From contig NZ_CP078078.1 of NCBI RefSeq assembly GCF_023101205.1, forward strand, positions 1,984,001 through 2,048,000: 64,000 bases of DNA. The letters are read 5' to 3'. A program made the position numbers and the translations under genes. The stretch comes from Microbacterium aurugineum (GTDB lineage Bacteria; Actinomycetota; Actinomycetes; Actinomycetales; Microbacteriaceae). How positions within the stretch are numbered: the stretch's first letter is position 1; every line of letters starts with the position of its first letter. Below the pieces are notes generated by a model, which was given only the letters and a program-made list of their open reading frames with translations, made no database searches and was not told the origin of the DNA. This document shows positions 25,548 to 37,654 of the stretch, piece by piece.

Positions 25548-26363
25548 TCACGCCGGAGGCTGCGTGGGATCGTTCGGCGATGCGGGCGGAGCCGCAGGAG
25601 GCGCCGGCGGAGCTGCGGGCGGTGCCGGCGGCCCGGCAGGAGGTGCCGGCGGGGCTGCCGGCGGGGCCGCGGGAGGTGCCGGAGGCGTCGTCGGAGGAAC
25701 CGGGGGAACCGGGGCTCCGGTCGCGGGCGCCGCAGGGCCTGCCGGCGGTGCGTACCCGGGCTGGGCCGGCGGTGCGTACCCGGGCTGGGCCGGCGGCGCA
25801 TAGCCCGGCTGCGCGGGCGGAGCGTATCCCTGCGGCGCACCGTAGCCAGGCTGCGGGGCTGCAGCGGCCGGCTGTACGGGCACGCCGTTCCAGACCGTCC
25901 GGTCGCCGAGGAAGCCGTTCGAAGCCCACGATGCCGGCTGGATGTTCGGGTTCCAGCGAGACTTGTCGAACGCGTTGATACCGAGCCACACGATGCTCAG
26001 GAACACGTAGAGGACGACCCAGACGGCGTCCTTCTGAAGCTTGAGGCCGATGCGCCAGGCCGCGATCGCGGAGAAGACTCCGAGAGCGAGCGAGAACGCG
26101 TAGCCGATGCCGATCCAGCTGAGCAGCGCGGCACCAGCGATTCCGTAGAGGACGAGCCACGGGCTCAGGTCACCGAGCTTGAAGAAGATCATCGCGTTGT
26201 AGACGGGCACCCACGCACGCCACTTGCCCTCGACACCTGCTTTGTCGAAGATCTTCATCAAGAAGAGAGAGCCCAGCACGTACCCGGCAAGACCGATGAT
26301 GACGCTGAAGATGACGATGCCGAAAACTACGGCGAGGTATCCCGAGTCGTAATAGGAGTCCAT
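25548..26363 (-). CDS. DUF5684 membrane protein with proline-rich C-terminal tail
   Basis: A protein of 271 residues. The first half is a DUF5684-type membrane domain with four helices at about 10-35, 65-85, 85-105 and 112-130 and the conserved GKWRAWVPVYN segment near 47-57. The second half, about residues 160-271, is an unstructured tail made of PGYAPPAQ repeats and then long runs of PPAPPA. Such tails in actinobacterial membrane proteins often reach into the cytoplasm or wall and bind partners. The start has a strong GGAGGGG site. Function unknown. Confidence 0.8.
   Translation of the reverse strand: MDSYYDSGYLAVVFGIVIFSVIIGLAGYVLGSLFLMKIFDKAGVEGKWRAWVPVYNAMIFFKLGDLSPWLVLYGIAGAALLSWIGIGYAFSLALGVFSAIAAWRIGLKLQKDAVWVVLYVFLSIVWLGINAFDKSRWNPNIQPASWASNGFLGDRTVWNGVPVQPAAAAPQPGYGAPQGYAPPAQPGYAPPAQPGYAPPAQPGYAPPAGPAAPATGAPVPPVPPTTPPAPPAAPPAAPPAPPAGPPAPPAAPPAPPAAPPASPNDPTQPPA
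25742..25837. repeat. 24-bp coding tandem repeat
   Basis: Four units of 24 bp encode the PGYAPPAQ repeats of the DUF5684 protein. The units at 25742-25765 and 25766-25789 are identical; those at 25790-25813 and 25814-25837 are diverged. The preserved reading frame means copy-number change would lengthen or shorten the tail by eight residues. Confidence 0.8.
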
Positions 26364-26480
26364 GATCCCCTCCGGATCTGAATGTACGGACGCGATTGAC
26401 GCCGCGACACCACACTAGCGGTGCGCGCGATCCCCGGGCAACGAGGTCTGCGGAAGCGCGTCAGCGCCCGAAAGCGCCCG

Positions 26481-27227
26481 CTACTCCGCGACGACGAGTT
26501 CGATGGTGCCCCGATGATCGGTGTCGCGGAGCGTGATCCCCCGCGACTGCGCCCACGTGCGGAAGCCACGAAGAGAGGAGCTTCGGGGCCGATCCTCGGC
26601 GAGGGCGCGGACGAGCAGCCCCTTCGACTTCTTGTTGAAGTGGTTCAATGCCCTGCCGTGCTCGGTCACGACCCGCACGTACGCCGACGGCACGCTGTCC
26701 GGAACCGGCCCCAGAGCGACATACGCCTCGCTGCGCAGATCGAGCACGAACGACGGAGCGGCATCCACGAACGCCGCAGAGGTCGCATCGGCCCAATGGC
26801 GCCGCAGCGCGGGAAGTCCGGGGAGCGACGTTCCCGCCGCGAGACGATAGGTCGGTATCGGATCGAGGGCGCCGACCGGACCGAACGGTGCGCTGTGGAT
26901 CCAGACATGGTCGCCCAACCACCGGCGGGACGCCGTCGAGAGAGACGGGGCGTCGAGCGCGTCGAACAGGACGCCCGTGTACCGGTCGACGGCGGGCATC
27001 GTCGGTGCCGTCCGCAGTCGCCGGTTGTGGGCGACATCACCGGCCTGACGCTCACTCAGCTTCAGCACACGCCGCGACTCCTGCTCGTCGGCTGCGAGAT
27101 CGACGAGCGCATCCAGCACGGCGGCGCGGTGCGGGGCCAGACCGGGCAGGGCCAACGAGGGCAGGTCGAGCGGGACGTCGACGCCCCCCTCTCGCTTCGT
27201 CTCGGACGGAGGGAGCAGGATCTTCAT
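26481..27227 (-). CDS. yaaA: YaaA family peroxide stress protein
   Basis: A protein of 248 residues of the DUF328/UPF0246 family. E. coli YaaA limits free intracellular iron and DNA damage during hydrogen peroxide stress and binds DNA. Hallmarks seen are LLPPSETK at the very N-terminus, AVDRYTGVLFDAL near 80, HVWIHSAPFGPVGALDPIPTYRL at 108-130 and the C-terminal NHFNKKSKG. It is the last gene before the ATP synthase terminator on the same strand and has its own start. Confidence 0.9.
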   Translation of the reverse strand: MKILLPPSETKREGGVDVPLDLPSLALPGLAPHRAAVLDALVDLAADEQESRRVLKLSERQAGDVAHNRRLRTAPTMPAVDRYTGVLFDALDAPSLSTASRRWLGDHVWIHSAPFGPVGALDPIPTYRLAAGTSLPGLPALRRHWADATSAAFVDAAPSFVLDLRSEAYVALGPVPDSVPSAYVRVVTEHGRALNHFNKKSKGLLVRALAEDRPRSSSLRGFRTWAQSRGITLRDTDHRGTIELVVAE

Positions 27228-27245
27228 GAAACCTCGGTGGATGCA

Positions 27246-27291
27246 GACGCGTCCGCCTCGGGACCCGAGCGGGTACCGAGGCGGACGCGTC
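27246..27291 (-). terminator. Terminator of the ATP synthase operon
   Basis: An exceptionally long hairpin: GACGCGTCCGCCTCGG at 27246-27261 pairs perfectly with 27276-27291 (16 bp), and an inner ACCCG/CGGGT stem follows after one mismatch. It sits 13 nt past the atpC stop and ends 19 nt before the yaaA start codon, insulating yaaA from the very active atp operon. Confidence 0.85.
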
Positions 27292-27303
27292 GAAAGGAGA
27301 AAG

Positions 27304-27564
27304 CTAGGCGATGAGAGCCGCGTTGCCGGCCACGATCGTCAGGGTGTCGCCCTCCATCGAGAGGAAGCCGTCCTGCGCGTTGGCCAGCACCTTGGTGCCA
27401 TCCGACTGCGTGATGCGAACCTGCCCCTCGGCGAGGATGGCCAGCACCGGCTCGTGGCCGCTCATGAAGCCGATCTCACCCTCGACGGTCTTGGCGACCA
27501 CGAGGCTCGCCTCTCCCGTCCAGACCTCCGCATCCGCGGAGACGAGGCTGACATGCAGCGCCAT
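27304..27564 (-). CDS. atpC: ATP synthase F1 epsilon subunit
   Basis: An 86-residue epsilon subunit of the F1 central stalk, which couples rotation and inhibits ATP hydrolysis. The N-terminal beta sandwich is seen (LHVSLVSADAEVWTGEASLVV, GEIGFMSGHEPVLA). The protein ends after the sandwich and lacks the C-terminal helical hairpin of E. coli epsilon. Such shortened epsilon subunits are typical of actinobacteria, including mycobacteria. The ATG lies directly after the atpD stop. Confidence 0.95.
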   Translation of the reverse strand: MALHVSLVSADAEVWTGEASLVVAKTVEGEIGFMSGHEPVLAILAEGQVRITQSDGTKVLANAQDGFLSMEGDTLTIVAGNAALIA

Positions 27565-27566
27565 GG

Positions 27567-29042
<1,476 letters not shown>

Positions 29043-29939
29043 CTATTTGCTCGAGAGGGCGTCGGCGCCGCCGACGATCTCCGCGATCTGCTGCGTGATC
29101 TCCGCCTGGCGCGCATTGTTGCGCAGACGGGTGTAGTCGGTGATGAGCTTGTCGGCGTTGTCGCTGGCCGACTTCATCGCCTTCTGCGTCGCTGCCTGCT
29201 TCGCGGCGGACGACTGGAGAAGTGCGTTGAAGACGCGGCTCTGGATGTACACCGGCAGGATGGCGTCGAGGACGGTCTCGGCATCCGGCTCGAACTCGTA
29301 CAGCGGGTAAACGGTGTTGCCCGCCTCCGACTCATCGGCTTCCGTGATCTCCAGCGGGAGCAGACGCACGGACTCCGGCGACTGCGTCATCATGCTGACG
29401 AAACGGTTGTACACGAGGTGGATCTCGTCGACGCCGCCGTCCTGTCCCCCGCGGGCGAAGGCTTCGAGCAGCGAGGCGGAGATCTCCTCGGCGGTGTGGA
29501 ACGACGGGGTGTCGGTGTCACCGGTCCACTCCGCAGCGGCCGCGAGTCGACGGAACTGGAAGTATCCGACCGCCTTGCGTCCGATGAGGTAGAAGACCGG
29601 CTCCTTGCCCTGCTCGCGCAGGAGCTCCGCGACCTCGAGACCCTCACGGAGGATCTGCGAGTTGAAGGCTCCGGCGAGACCGCGGTCCGAGGAGAAGATC
29701 ACGACCGCGGAGCGGGTGATGTTCTCGGACTCGCGGGTCAGCGGGTGATCCACGTTCGAGTGCGTCGCGACGGCCGATACGGCCCTCGTCACGGCTCGCG
29801 CGAAGGGGGTGGACGCCTTGACGCGTGCCATCGCCTTCTGGATGCGCGAAGCCGCGATGAGTTCCATCGCCTTCGTGATCTTCTTGGTCGTCTGAGCAGA
29901 AGAGATCTTCTGCTTGTAGACCCTGAGTTGAGCGCCCAT
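29043..29939 (-). CDS. atpG: ATP synthase F1 gamma subunit
   Basis: The rotor shaft of F1, 298 residues. The N-terminal helix begins [12 protein letters not shown] followed by the [13 protein letters not shown] signature, and the C-terminal helix holds the [26 protein letters not shown] signature. A central Rossmann-like domain carries [15 protein letters not shown]. It contains the acidic insert around residues 205-215 found in actinobacterial gamma subunits. Confidence 0.98.
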   Translation of the reverse strand: MGAQLRVYKQKISSAQTTKKITKAMELIAASRIQKAMARVKASTPFARAVTRAVSAVATHSNVDHPLTRESENITRSAVVIFSSDRGLAGAFNSQILREGLEVAELLREQGKEPVFYLIGRKAVGYFQFRRLAAAAEWTGDTDTPSFHTAEEISASLLEAFARGGQDGGVDEIHLVYNRFVSMMTQSPESVRLLPLEITEADESEAGNTVYPLYEFEPDAETVLDAILPVYIQSRVFNALLQSSAAKQAATQKAMKSASDNADKLITDYTRLRNNARQAEITQQIAEIVGGADALSSK

Positions 29940-29958
29940 ATGTCAGTACCTCACGCGG

Positions 29959-31599
29959 TTACGCGCGACGACCCTTGACGATCTTCTCCTGGTTGACGTC
30001 CTCAGCCTCAGCCGCAGCGTACTCCTCGTGACCGGGGGCGCCGATGGCGTGACCCTTGCCACCCTGGAATTCCAGGACGAAGGCATCCGTCTGCTTCTCG
30101 AGCTCGGCGACCGTGGCGTCATCGAGGACGTTCGTGTCGCGCAGAGTGTCGAGGACCTTGGTGTTGCGACGCAGGTAATCCAGGAGTTCGCGTTCGAAGC
30201 GCAGGACGTCTTCGACCTCGATCGTGTCGAGCTTGCCGTTGGTACCGGCCCAGATCGAGACGACCTGCTCTTCGACGGGGTACGGCGAGTACTGCGGCTG
30301 CTTGAGCAGCTCGGTCAGACGCGCACCGCGAGAGAGCTGACGACGCGAAGCCGCGTCGAGGTCGGACGCGAACATCGCGAACGCCTCGAGGGAGCGGTAC
30401 TGCGCGAGCTCCAGCTTCAACGTTCCCGAAACCTTCTTGATCGACTTGACCTGCGCGTCACCACCGACTCGCGAGACCGAGATACCCACGTCGACCGCCG
30501 GACGCTGGTTGGCGTTGAAGAGGTCGGACTGGAGGAAGATCTGGCCGTCCGTGATGGAGATCACGTTGGTGGGGATGTACGCGGAGACGTCGTTCGCCTT
30601 GGTCTCGATGATCGGGAGACCCGTCATGGAACCGGCACCGAGCTCGTCGGAGAGCTTCGCGCAACGCTCGAGCAGACGGGAGTGCAGGTAGAACACGTCA
30701 CCGGGGTAAGCCTCGCGGCCCGGCGGGCGGCGGAGGAGGAGGGAGACGGCACGGTAGGCCTCGGCCTGCTTGGACAGGTCATCGAAGATGATCAGCACGT
30801 GCTTGCCGCCGTACATCCAGTGCTGGCCGATGGCCGAACCGGTGTAGGGCGCGAGGTACTTGAAGCCTGCGGGGTCGGAAGCCGGAGCGGCCACGATCGT
30901 GGTGTACTCCAGCGCGCCGGCCTCTTCGAGCGCGCCCTTCACCGAAGCGATGGTCGAGCCCTTCTGACCGATGGCGACGTAGATGCAGCGAACCTGCTTG
31001 CTGACGTCGCCCGACTCCCAGTTGGCCTTCTGGTTGATGATCGTGTCGATCGCGATCGCCGTCTTGCCGGTCTGGCGGTCGCCGATGATGAGCTGACGCT
31101 GACCACGACCGACGGGGATCATCGCGTCGATGGCCTTGATGCCGGTCTGCATCGGCTCGTGCACCGACTTGCGCTGCATGACGCCCGGGGCCTGGAGCTC
31201 GAGAGCGCGGACGCCCTCGGTCTCGATGGCGCCGAGGCCGTCGATCGGGTTGCCGAGCGGGTCGACCACACGACCCAGGTAGCCGTCGCCGACCGGAACC
31301 GAGAGGACCTCGCCGGTGCGGGTGACTTCCTGTCCGGCTTCGACACCGGTGAACTCGCCGAGGACGACGACACCGATCTCGTGCTCGTTGAGGCTCTGCG
31401 CGAGACCCTTGGTGCCGTCCGCGAAGATGACGAGCTCGTTCGCCATGACGCCGGGCAGTCCCTCGACGTGCGCGATGCCGTCTGCGGCGTCGATGACGGT
31501 GCCGACCTCGGTCGCCCCGGCCCCGGAGGGCTCGTATGCGGCGGCGAAGTCCTTCAGCGCGTCACGGATGACGTCGGGGCTGATCGATAGTTCTGCCAT
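29959..31599 (-). CDS. atpA: ATP synthase F1 alpha subunit
   Basis: A non-catalytic nucleotide-binding subunit of 546 residues alternating with beta. The P-loop reads GDRQTGKT near 170-180, and the [11 protein letters not shown] signature and [15 protein letters not shown] are present. The C-terminus has an extension of about 30 residues after the conserved domain ([31 protein letters not shown]), the alpha extension known from mycobacteria and other actinobacteria, where it suppresses ATP hydrolysis. Confidence 0.98.
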   Translation of the reverse strand: MAELSISPDVIRDALKDFAAAYEPSGAGATEVGTVIDAADGIAHVEGLPGVMANELVIFADGTKGLAQSLNEHEIGVVVLGEFTGVEAGQEVTRTGEVLSVPVGDGYLGRVVDPLGNPIDGLGAIETEGVRALELQAPGVMQRKSVHEPMQTGIKAIDAMIPVGRGQRQLIIGDRQTGKTAIAIDTIINQKANWESGDVSKQVRCIYVAIGQKGSTIASVKGALEEAGALEYTTIVAAPASDPAGFKYLAPYTGSAIGQHWMYGGKHVLIIFDDLSKQAEAYRAVSLLLRRPPGREAYPGDVFYLHSRLLERCAKLSDELGAGSMTGLPIIETKANDVSAYIPTNVISITDGQIFLQSDLFNANQRPAVDVGISVSRVGGDAQVKSIKKVSGTLKLELAQYRSLEAFAMFASDLDAASRRQLSRGARLTELLKQPQYSPYPVEEQVVSIWAGTNGKLDTIEVEDVLRFERELLDYLRRNTKVLDTLRDTNVLDDATVAELEKQTDAFVLEFQGGKGHAIGAPGHEEYAAAEAEDVNQEKIVKGRRA

Positions 31600-31646
31600 T
31601 GTCTTCCCTTTGTATCTGGGTGCGCGGTTCCCCGCGCGAAGTCGTG

Positions 31647-32438
31647 TTAGCCCGCGAGCTTCTGGCGAAGGTCGGCGAGTCGTGCGGAGATGCTGCCGTC
31701 GATGACGTCATCGGCGATCTGCACACGCAGACCTCCGACGACGGCAGGGTCGATGACGACGTTGAGCGAGACCTGACCGTCATAGCGACGCGAGAGCGAG
31801 TCGCTGAGACGGGTGCGCTGCGCATCGCTGAGAGGTGCCGCGGTGTGCACCGTGGCGACCACGCGACCGCGCTGGCTCGAGACGATGCTCATCGCCCGGT
31901 TCAGCAGTCGCCGGATCCGGCGTCCGCGCGGCTCGCGCACGAACGAGGTGATGATCAGCGTCGAGGCGGCGCTCGTGGAGCCCTCGGCCAGGAGACGCTC
32001 GATGAGCGCACTCTTGGCATCTTCTCCTCCGACGCGGCTGCCCAGAGCGAGCTCGAGCTCGGGGTTGGCGGCGATCACCCGGGAGAAGCCGAACAGCTCC
32101 CCCTCGATGTCGACGCCCGGCTCCGCGATCGCTGCCGCGCGGATCGCGAGCTCCTCGATACCGTCGACGAGCTCACCCGCGTTCGACCAGCGCTCAGCGA
32201 CGACGGTCTTCAGAACGTCCTGAGCGCCTGCGGAGAACCCGCCGAACACCGCGGTGACGACGTTCTGTCGTGCCACGGCGGGAGCGGAAGGGTCAGCAAG
32301 CGCGCCGCTCAGCTGGGACGACTCGCTCACGGCACGCGCGGCAGCCAGCAGCTCCCGTGCGGTGTCGAGAGAGAGGTCCTTCGCTGCGGCAAGCGTCTTG
32401 ATGGATGCCGCGAGTGCCTGAGTGGTCGCGCTGCCCAT
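31647..32438 (-). CDS. atpH: ATP synthase F1 delta subunit
   Basis: Peripheral-stalk subunit of 263 residues linking F1 alpha to the b subunit. The C-terminal OSCP-like signature is visible as [26 protein letters not shown] and [20 protein letters not shown]. It is longer than the E. coli delta (177 aa), with extra N-terminal helical sequence. Unlike in mycobacteria, delta is not fused to a second b domain. The ATG overlaps the atpF stop by one base (TAATG). Confidence 0.96.
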   Translation of the reverse strand: MGSATTQALAASIKTLAAAKDLSLDTARELLAAARAVSESSQLSGALADPSAPAVARQNVVTAVFGGFSAGAQDVLKTVVAERWSNAGELVDGIEELAIRAAAIAEPGVDIEGELFGFSRVIAANPELELALGSRVGGEDAKSALIERLLAEGSTSAASTLIITSFVREPRGRRIRRLLNRAMSIVSSQRGRVVATVHTAAPLSDAQRTRLSDSLSRRYDGQVSLNVVIDPAVVGGLRVQIADDVIDGSISARLADLRQKLAG

Positions 32439-32992
32439 TACTGAGCCGCCTTCTCGGATGACTCGAGCTCGGCGAGGAAGCGGTCGACGACGGCCGTCGC
32501 ACGTGCGTCGTCGGAGAGCGTCTCACCGACCACGCCACCGGCGAGGTCGATGGCGAGCGTTCCGACCTCGCTGCGGAGCGAGACGAGAGCGGTCTGCCGC
32601 TCGGCCTCGATCTGCGTGTGCGCGGTGGCGGTGATGCGAGCGGCCTCGGAAGCCGCAGCTTCCTTCGCCTCGGCGACGATCTTCTTGCCGTCCTCACGGG
32701 CGGCCTCACGGATCTCGCCGGCCTCGGTGCGCGCCTCAGCGAGCTGACGCGTGTACTCCTCGAGCGCAGCTTCAGCCTGCTTCTGAGCCTCGTCGGCCTT
32801 CGCGATGTTTCCCTCGATCGCGGCGGACCGCTTGTCGAGCATCGCCGTCAGACGCGGAAGCGCGAACTTCCAGACGACGAAGAGGATGACGATGAACCAG
32901 AGGCCCGACCAGATGATGTCGTACCACGCAGGGATGAGAGGGTTGTTCGGCTCACCCTCTGCTGCGAGGTTCGTGACAAGAGCGTTCAGCAT
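32438..32992 (-). CDS. atpF: ATP synthase F0 b subunit
   Basis: The membrane-anchored stator of 184 residues. A single transmembrane helix lies at about residues 24-46 (WYDIIWSGLWFIVILFVVWKF), then a long Ala/Glu/Arg-rich coiled coil to about 150 dimerises and contacts delta. Its stop overlaps the atpH start, so the two stator parts are co-translated. Confidence 0.97.
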   Translation of the reverse strand: MLNALVTNLAAEGEPNNPLIPAWYDIIWSGLWFIVILFVVWKFALPRLTAMLDKRSAAIEGNIAKADEAQKQAEAALEEYTRQLAEARTEAGEIREAAREDGKKIVAEAKEAAASEAARITATAHTQIEAERQTALVSLRSEVGTLAIDLAGGVVGETLSDDARATAVVDRFLAELESSEKAAQ

Positions 32993-33019
32993 CCTGTCTC
33001 CTTCAGAAGTCGGTGAGGA

Positions 33020-34106
<1,087 letters not shown>

Positions 34107-34229
34107 CGCGGGCTCCAGCTTCGGGGCACCGGTCTAAACCGGGGCGACGATGGTCGGTGTGCTACACAGCGCAAGCGCTCGCGGGCGAGCGGCGGGCACG
34201 GTTCAACAGTATCAGAATCTGAGGGGACC

Positions 34230-34748
34230 CTAAGACCGCGGGGCCTCGTCGACGGGCCCTTCTCCGATGTCGTTGGCCCTTCCGGGGGCACGGTCCTCCG
34301 GCACCTCCGTCGGAAGCGATATATCGCTTACGTTCGGCAACCGCATGCGGGTGAGGACGATGACGTCGATCGCGAGCGACATCAGCACGCCGGCGACGAT
34401 CGAGAGGAAGAAGACCATCGGGTGCAGCCACGGCTGCCCCGCGAGAAGGATCATCGCCACCACGAACAGACCCAGCTTCAGCAGCCACCCCCCGAGGACG
34501 ATGGCGAAGAAGAGCTGCACGTAGATCGGATCGCCGTACCAGCGGTTGGCGATGAGGATGCTGATCCCGGTGATGGCCAGGAAGAGTGCGGCGAGCAGCA
34601 CGCCCAGCAGCCCACTGACCAGCCCCTCCCCCTGGGCCACGAGGTAGCCGACGCCACCGGCGATGATCGCGAGCACGGCGGTGGCCACGCCCGATGCGAT
34701 GAGTGTGCGCCGGAGGATCGGCGTGCTGGAAACGGGGCTCGGGCTCAT
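34230..34748 (-). CDS. AtpI-position membrane protein
   Basis: A 172-residue protein with four hydrophobic helices at about 18-40, 45-65, 78-100 and 105-128, then a polar acidic tail. It sits in the atpI place between the WecA-like gene and atpB, where actinobacteria encode a poorly conserved four-helix protein thought to help c-ring or F0 assembly. Sequence similarity to AtpI is not obvious to me, so the role rests on position. Its ATG overlaps the upstream stop (TGATG). A 123-nt gap with no further ORF separates it from atpB. Confidence 0.75.
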   Translation of the reverse strand: MSPSPVSSTPILRRTLIASGVATAVLAIIAGGVGYLVAQGEGLVSGLLGVLLAALFLAITGISILIANRWYGDPIYVQLFFAIVLGGWLLKLGLFVVAMILLAGQPWLHPMVFFLSIVAGVLMSLAIDVIVLTRMRLPNVSDISLPTEVPEDRAPGRANDIGEGPVDEAPRS

Positions 34749-35917
34749 CAGGACTCCACGGGTGTCGGGTCGGTTTCGGCGGCCGCGGGGTTCTTCCTGC
34801 GGCGGGTGGGGCTCAGGGTGACGACGAGGCAGGCGGCGATGCCCACGATGCCGAAGCCGACGCCCGGGAGGTACTGTCCCGGCCAGTCCTCCCGCGCACC
34901 GACGTACATCAGGAGGACGGCGATCGAGATGACGGCCGTCCACGCGTAGAAGATGAGGACTGCGTCGCGGTCCCGGTGCCCGAGGTCGAGCATCCGGTGA
35001 TGCAGGTGCTTGCGATCGGGCGAGAACGGCGAACGCCCCGCACTCATGCGACGGAGCACCGCGAGACCGAAGTCGAGCAGCGGCAGCAGGACGACGAGCA
35101 GGGGCAGCAGGATCGGCAGGAAGGCACCGACGAGCTGCGAACGTCCGAGACGCTCGGGGTCCAAGGCGGACGGGTCCATCTGCCCGGTGATGGCGATCGC
35201 CGAGGTCGCCATCAGCAGCCCGATCACCAGAGCGCCGGAGTCGCCCATGAAGAGCTTCGCCGGGCTCCAGTTCAGCGGGAGGAAGCCCAGGCAGGCACCG
35301 ATCAGCACGGCGGCGAGGAAGGTCGACAGATTGAAGTAGCTGGAGGCGCCGGAGTCACGCGTGAAGATGTACGAGTAGGCGAAGAAGACACCGTTGGAGA
35401 TGAGGCACACGCCCGCGACGAGACCGTCGAGCCCATCGATGAAGTTCACCGCGTTCATGACGATGACGATCGCGAACATCGTGATCGTGATGCTCAGCCA
35501 GCTCGAGACCACGATGAGATCGCCGAAGGGCAGGGACAGGATCTGCAGCCCCCCGCCGACCGTGATGAGGCCGGCGGCCAGGAACTGCGCACCGAGCTTG
35601 ATCATCCAGTCGATGTCCCAGAGGTCGTCCACGACCCCGATGATCGCGATCAGCAGCGAAGCGCCGAGGATCGACCACATCGTCTGCGGCGGGATCCAGA
35701 TGCTCTGGAAGAACGGGTTGATGGCGGAGAACCCGAAAGCGGCCGCGATGCCGAGGAAGATCGCCACACCGCCGAGTCGTGGCGTGGGCGTGGTGTGCAC
35801 ATCACGCTCACGGATGCCGGGATACAGCTTGAAGCGAAGGCTCAGTCGCCAGACCGCCCAGGTCAGCGCGAAGGTGATCGCTGCCGTGAGGATGACCGTG
35901 GCGAGATACTGCTTCAC
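34748..35917 (-). CDS. WecA/TagO-type undecaprenyl-phosphate sugar-1-phosphate transferase
   Basis: A polytopic membrane enzyme of 389 residues with about 11 helices in the MraY/WecA family, transferring a HexNAc-1-phosphate from a UDP-sugar to undecaprenyl or decaprenyl phosphate. Motifs: TPRLGG near 45-50, VVDDLWD near 94, NFIDGLDG near 158, the Mg2+-binding MGDSGAL, and HLHHRML, the WecA-type His motif that sets it apart from MraY. It initiates a wall polymer such as an arabinogalactan-like or other glycan linker. It lies between tsaC and the atp genes as in mycobacteria. Confidence 0.93.
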   Translation of the reverse strand: MKQYLATVILTAAITFALTWAVWRLSLRFKLYPGIRERDVHTTPTPRLGGVAIFLGIAAAFGFSAINPFFQSIWIPPQTMWSILGASLLIAIIGVVDDLWDIDWMIKLGAQFLAAGLITVGGGLQILSLPFGDLIVVSSWLSITITMFAIVIVMNAVNFIDGLDGLVAGVCLISNGVFFAYSYIFTRDSGASSYFNLSTFLAAVLIGACLGFLPLNWSPAKLFMGDSGALVIGLLMATSAIAITGQMDPSALDPERLGRSQLVGAFLPILLPLLVVLLPLLDFGLAVLRRMSAGRSPFSPDRKHLHHRMLDLGHRDRDAVLIFYAWTAVISIAVLLMYVGAREDWPGQYLPGVGFGIVGIAACLVVTLSPTRRRKNPAAAETDPTPVES

Positions 35918-36642
35918 GAATCCGCGTCCTGCTGCTCCTCCGCGTGCTCGTGCCCCTCGTGCTGCTCCTCCGGCTCGAGGAGGTCACCCAGCACGTCGTG
36001 CAGCTGTTCACGCGTCACCGCACCGTCGCGGAGGATGCGCACCGTTCCGGCATCTGCATCCCCACCCCGGCGCACGAGGGAGGTGGCATCGACGATCGTG
36101 GAGGCGATGCCGTCCTTGCTCAGTCCATCGGCGAGGTACACGGCGACACTGTCACCCAGCATCTTCTCCGCATCGAGCGCCGAGATCGCCGCCGCCCGTC
36201 CGGTGAGGTTCGCGCTGGACACCGCGAGCGGTCCGGTCTCGGCCAGGAGCTCCAACGCCACGCGGCCTTCCGGCATGCGGACGGCGACGGTCCCCTGGGT
36301 CTCGCCGAGGTCCCACACCAGCGAGGGCTGTGCGGGGAGCACGATCGTGAGCCCACCGGGCCAGAACGCCTCCACCAGCCGCTCGACCGGTTCCGGCACG
36401 GACTCGGCGAGGGCGGCGAGCGTCTCCTTCGTGCCGATGAGAACGGGCGGCGGCTGATCGCGTCCCCTCCCCTTCGCATCGAGGAGCCGCTGCACGGCGG
36501 CCGGTGAGAAGGCGTCGGCAGCGACGCCGTAGACGGTATCGGTGGGCATCACGATGAGGTCGCCACGGCCGATCGCCTGGCGCGCATGGCGCATGCCGGC
36601 GAGCAGCTGCGATTCGTCGCGGCAGTCGAAGATGGTGGACAT
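35914..36642 (-). CDS. tsaC: Threonylcarbamoyl-AMP synthase (Sua5/YrdC)
   Basis: Makes threonylcarbamoyl-AMP from threonine, bicarbonate and ATP for the t6A37 modification of ANN-decoding tRNAs. The YrdC domain spans about residues 10-205 with MPTDTVYGVAADA, KGRGRDQPPPVLIG, FWPGGLTIVLP, VAVRMPEG and SSANLTG. A His/Glu/Gln-rich tail (EEQHEGHEHAEEQQDADS) ends the protein and could bind metal. No Sua5 C-terminal domain is present. It overlaps the WecA-like gene by 4 nt. Confidence 0.95.
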   Translation of the reverse strand: MSTIFDCRDESQLLAGMRHARQAIGRGDLIVMPTDTVYGVAADAFSPAAVQRLLDAKGRGRDQPPPVLIGTKETLAALAESVPEPVERLVEAFWPGGLTIVLPAQPSLVWDLGETQGTVAVRMPEGRVALELLAETGPLAVSSANLTGRAAAISALDAEKMLGDSVAVYLADGLSKDGIASTIVDATSLVRRGGDADAGTVRILRDGAVTREQLHDVLGDLLEPEEQHEGHEHAEEQQDADS

Positions 36643-36694
36643 GACGGTTCGATTCTATGCGGCGCGGGTATGTCGGATGCTCGGAGGCTGCTGA

Positions 36695-37555
36695 TCAGGG
36701 CCTGAGCGCCGTGGTGGTGCGGTCGCGCAGGGTGAGATCGCGATGCGTCGCCGTCGCCCGCCATCCGTCCGCAGCCAGGATGTCGCGGATCGACTCCCCC
36801 TGCAGCTCTCCGTGCTCGATGACCAGAAGTCCCCCGGGATGCAGCAGACGCAGCGCGCGGGAGCTGAGCGCCCGCACCACGTCGAGGCCGTCCTGTCCCC
36901 CGTAGAGCGCCAGCGCGGGATCGAAGAGCCGCACCTCGGGGTCGCGCGGGATCGCCTCATCGGGAACGTACGGCGGATTCGAGATCACGACCGTCGCCGT
37001 GCCGTCCAACTCGGGGAAGGCCTCTCTCAGATCGGAGAGCACGAGCGTCAGATTCTCGACTCCCGCGACGTTGCGCCGTGCCCACTCGTGCGCATCCTCG
37101 GAGAGCTCCGCAGCGAAGATCCGCGCATGCGGCACCTCGGTCGCCATCGCCAGCGCGATCGCGCCGCTCCCGGTCCCGAGGTCGACGCCGATCGGTGCCG
37201 ACTCCGGGGAGTTCAGCAGCGCATCGATCGCGTACTGCACGACGGTCTCCGTCTCCGGACGCGGCACGAAGACACCGGGGCCGACGGCCAGTTCGAGGTG
37301 GCGGAAGGGCGCCGAGCCCGTGATGTGCTGCAACGGCTCGCGTGCGGCACGGCGGGTCACCAGAGCATCCAGCGCCGCCGCCCGCTCGTCGTCGAGGCCG
37401 TCTCCGCGGACGATGCCGGCCTGCACCTCGCCACGTCGACGGCCGAGGACATGACCTGCGAGCAGTTCGGCGTCGACCAGAGGATCCGGGACGCCGGCGT
37501 CGGTCAGGCGCTGGGCTGCGGCACGGACGTGCGCCGCCAGAGAGGTGTCGGACAT
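36695..37555 (-). CDS. prmC: Peptide chain release factor N5-glutamine methyltransferase
   Basis: A SAM-dependent methyltransferase of 286 residues that methylates the Gln of the GGQ motif in RF1 and RF2. The N-terminal helical domain covers about residues 1-75 and the Rossmann domain the rest, with the SAM loop VDLGTGSGAIAL near 144 and the catalytic NPPYVPDE near 205. The ATG (MSDTSLAAHV) was chosen; the frame continues upstream only as an antisense shadow of cysK. Its substrate gene prfA lies 2 kb upstream on the same strand, split off by cysK-cysE. Confidence 0.96.
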   Translation of the reverse strand: MSDTSLAAHVRAAAQRLTDAGVPDPLVDAELLAGHVLGRRRGEVQAGIVRGDGLDDERAAALDALVTRRAAREPLQHITGSAPFRHLELAVGPGVFVPRPETETVVQYAIDALLNSPESAPIGVDLGTGSGAIALAMATEVPHARIFAAELSEDAHEWARRNVAGVENLTLVLSDLREAFPELDGTATVVISNPPYVPDEAIPRDPEVRLFDPALALYGGQDGLDVVRALSSRALRLLHPGGLLVIEHGELQGESIRDILAADGWRATATHRDLTLRDRTTTALRP

Positions 37556-37654
37556 GCCTTCCAGCGTAGAGTGCACGCGCCTGTCACATAGGCGCCGTCC
37601 ACTCCCCTCTCCCCTAGGCTGGTCCGGCAGCGATCCCGCACAGGAAGGCTCCTC

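Noticed and set aside
25600..25840. CRISPR-like short repeats
   Set aside because: The repeats are in frame, adjacent without spacers, and encode the proline-rich tail.
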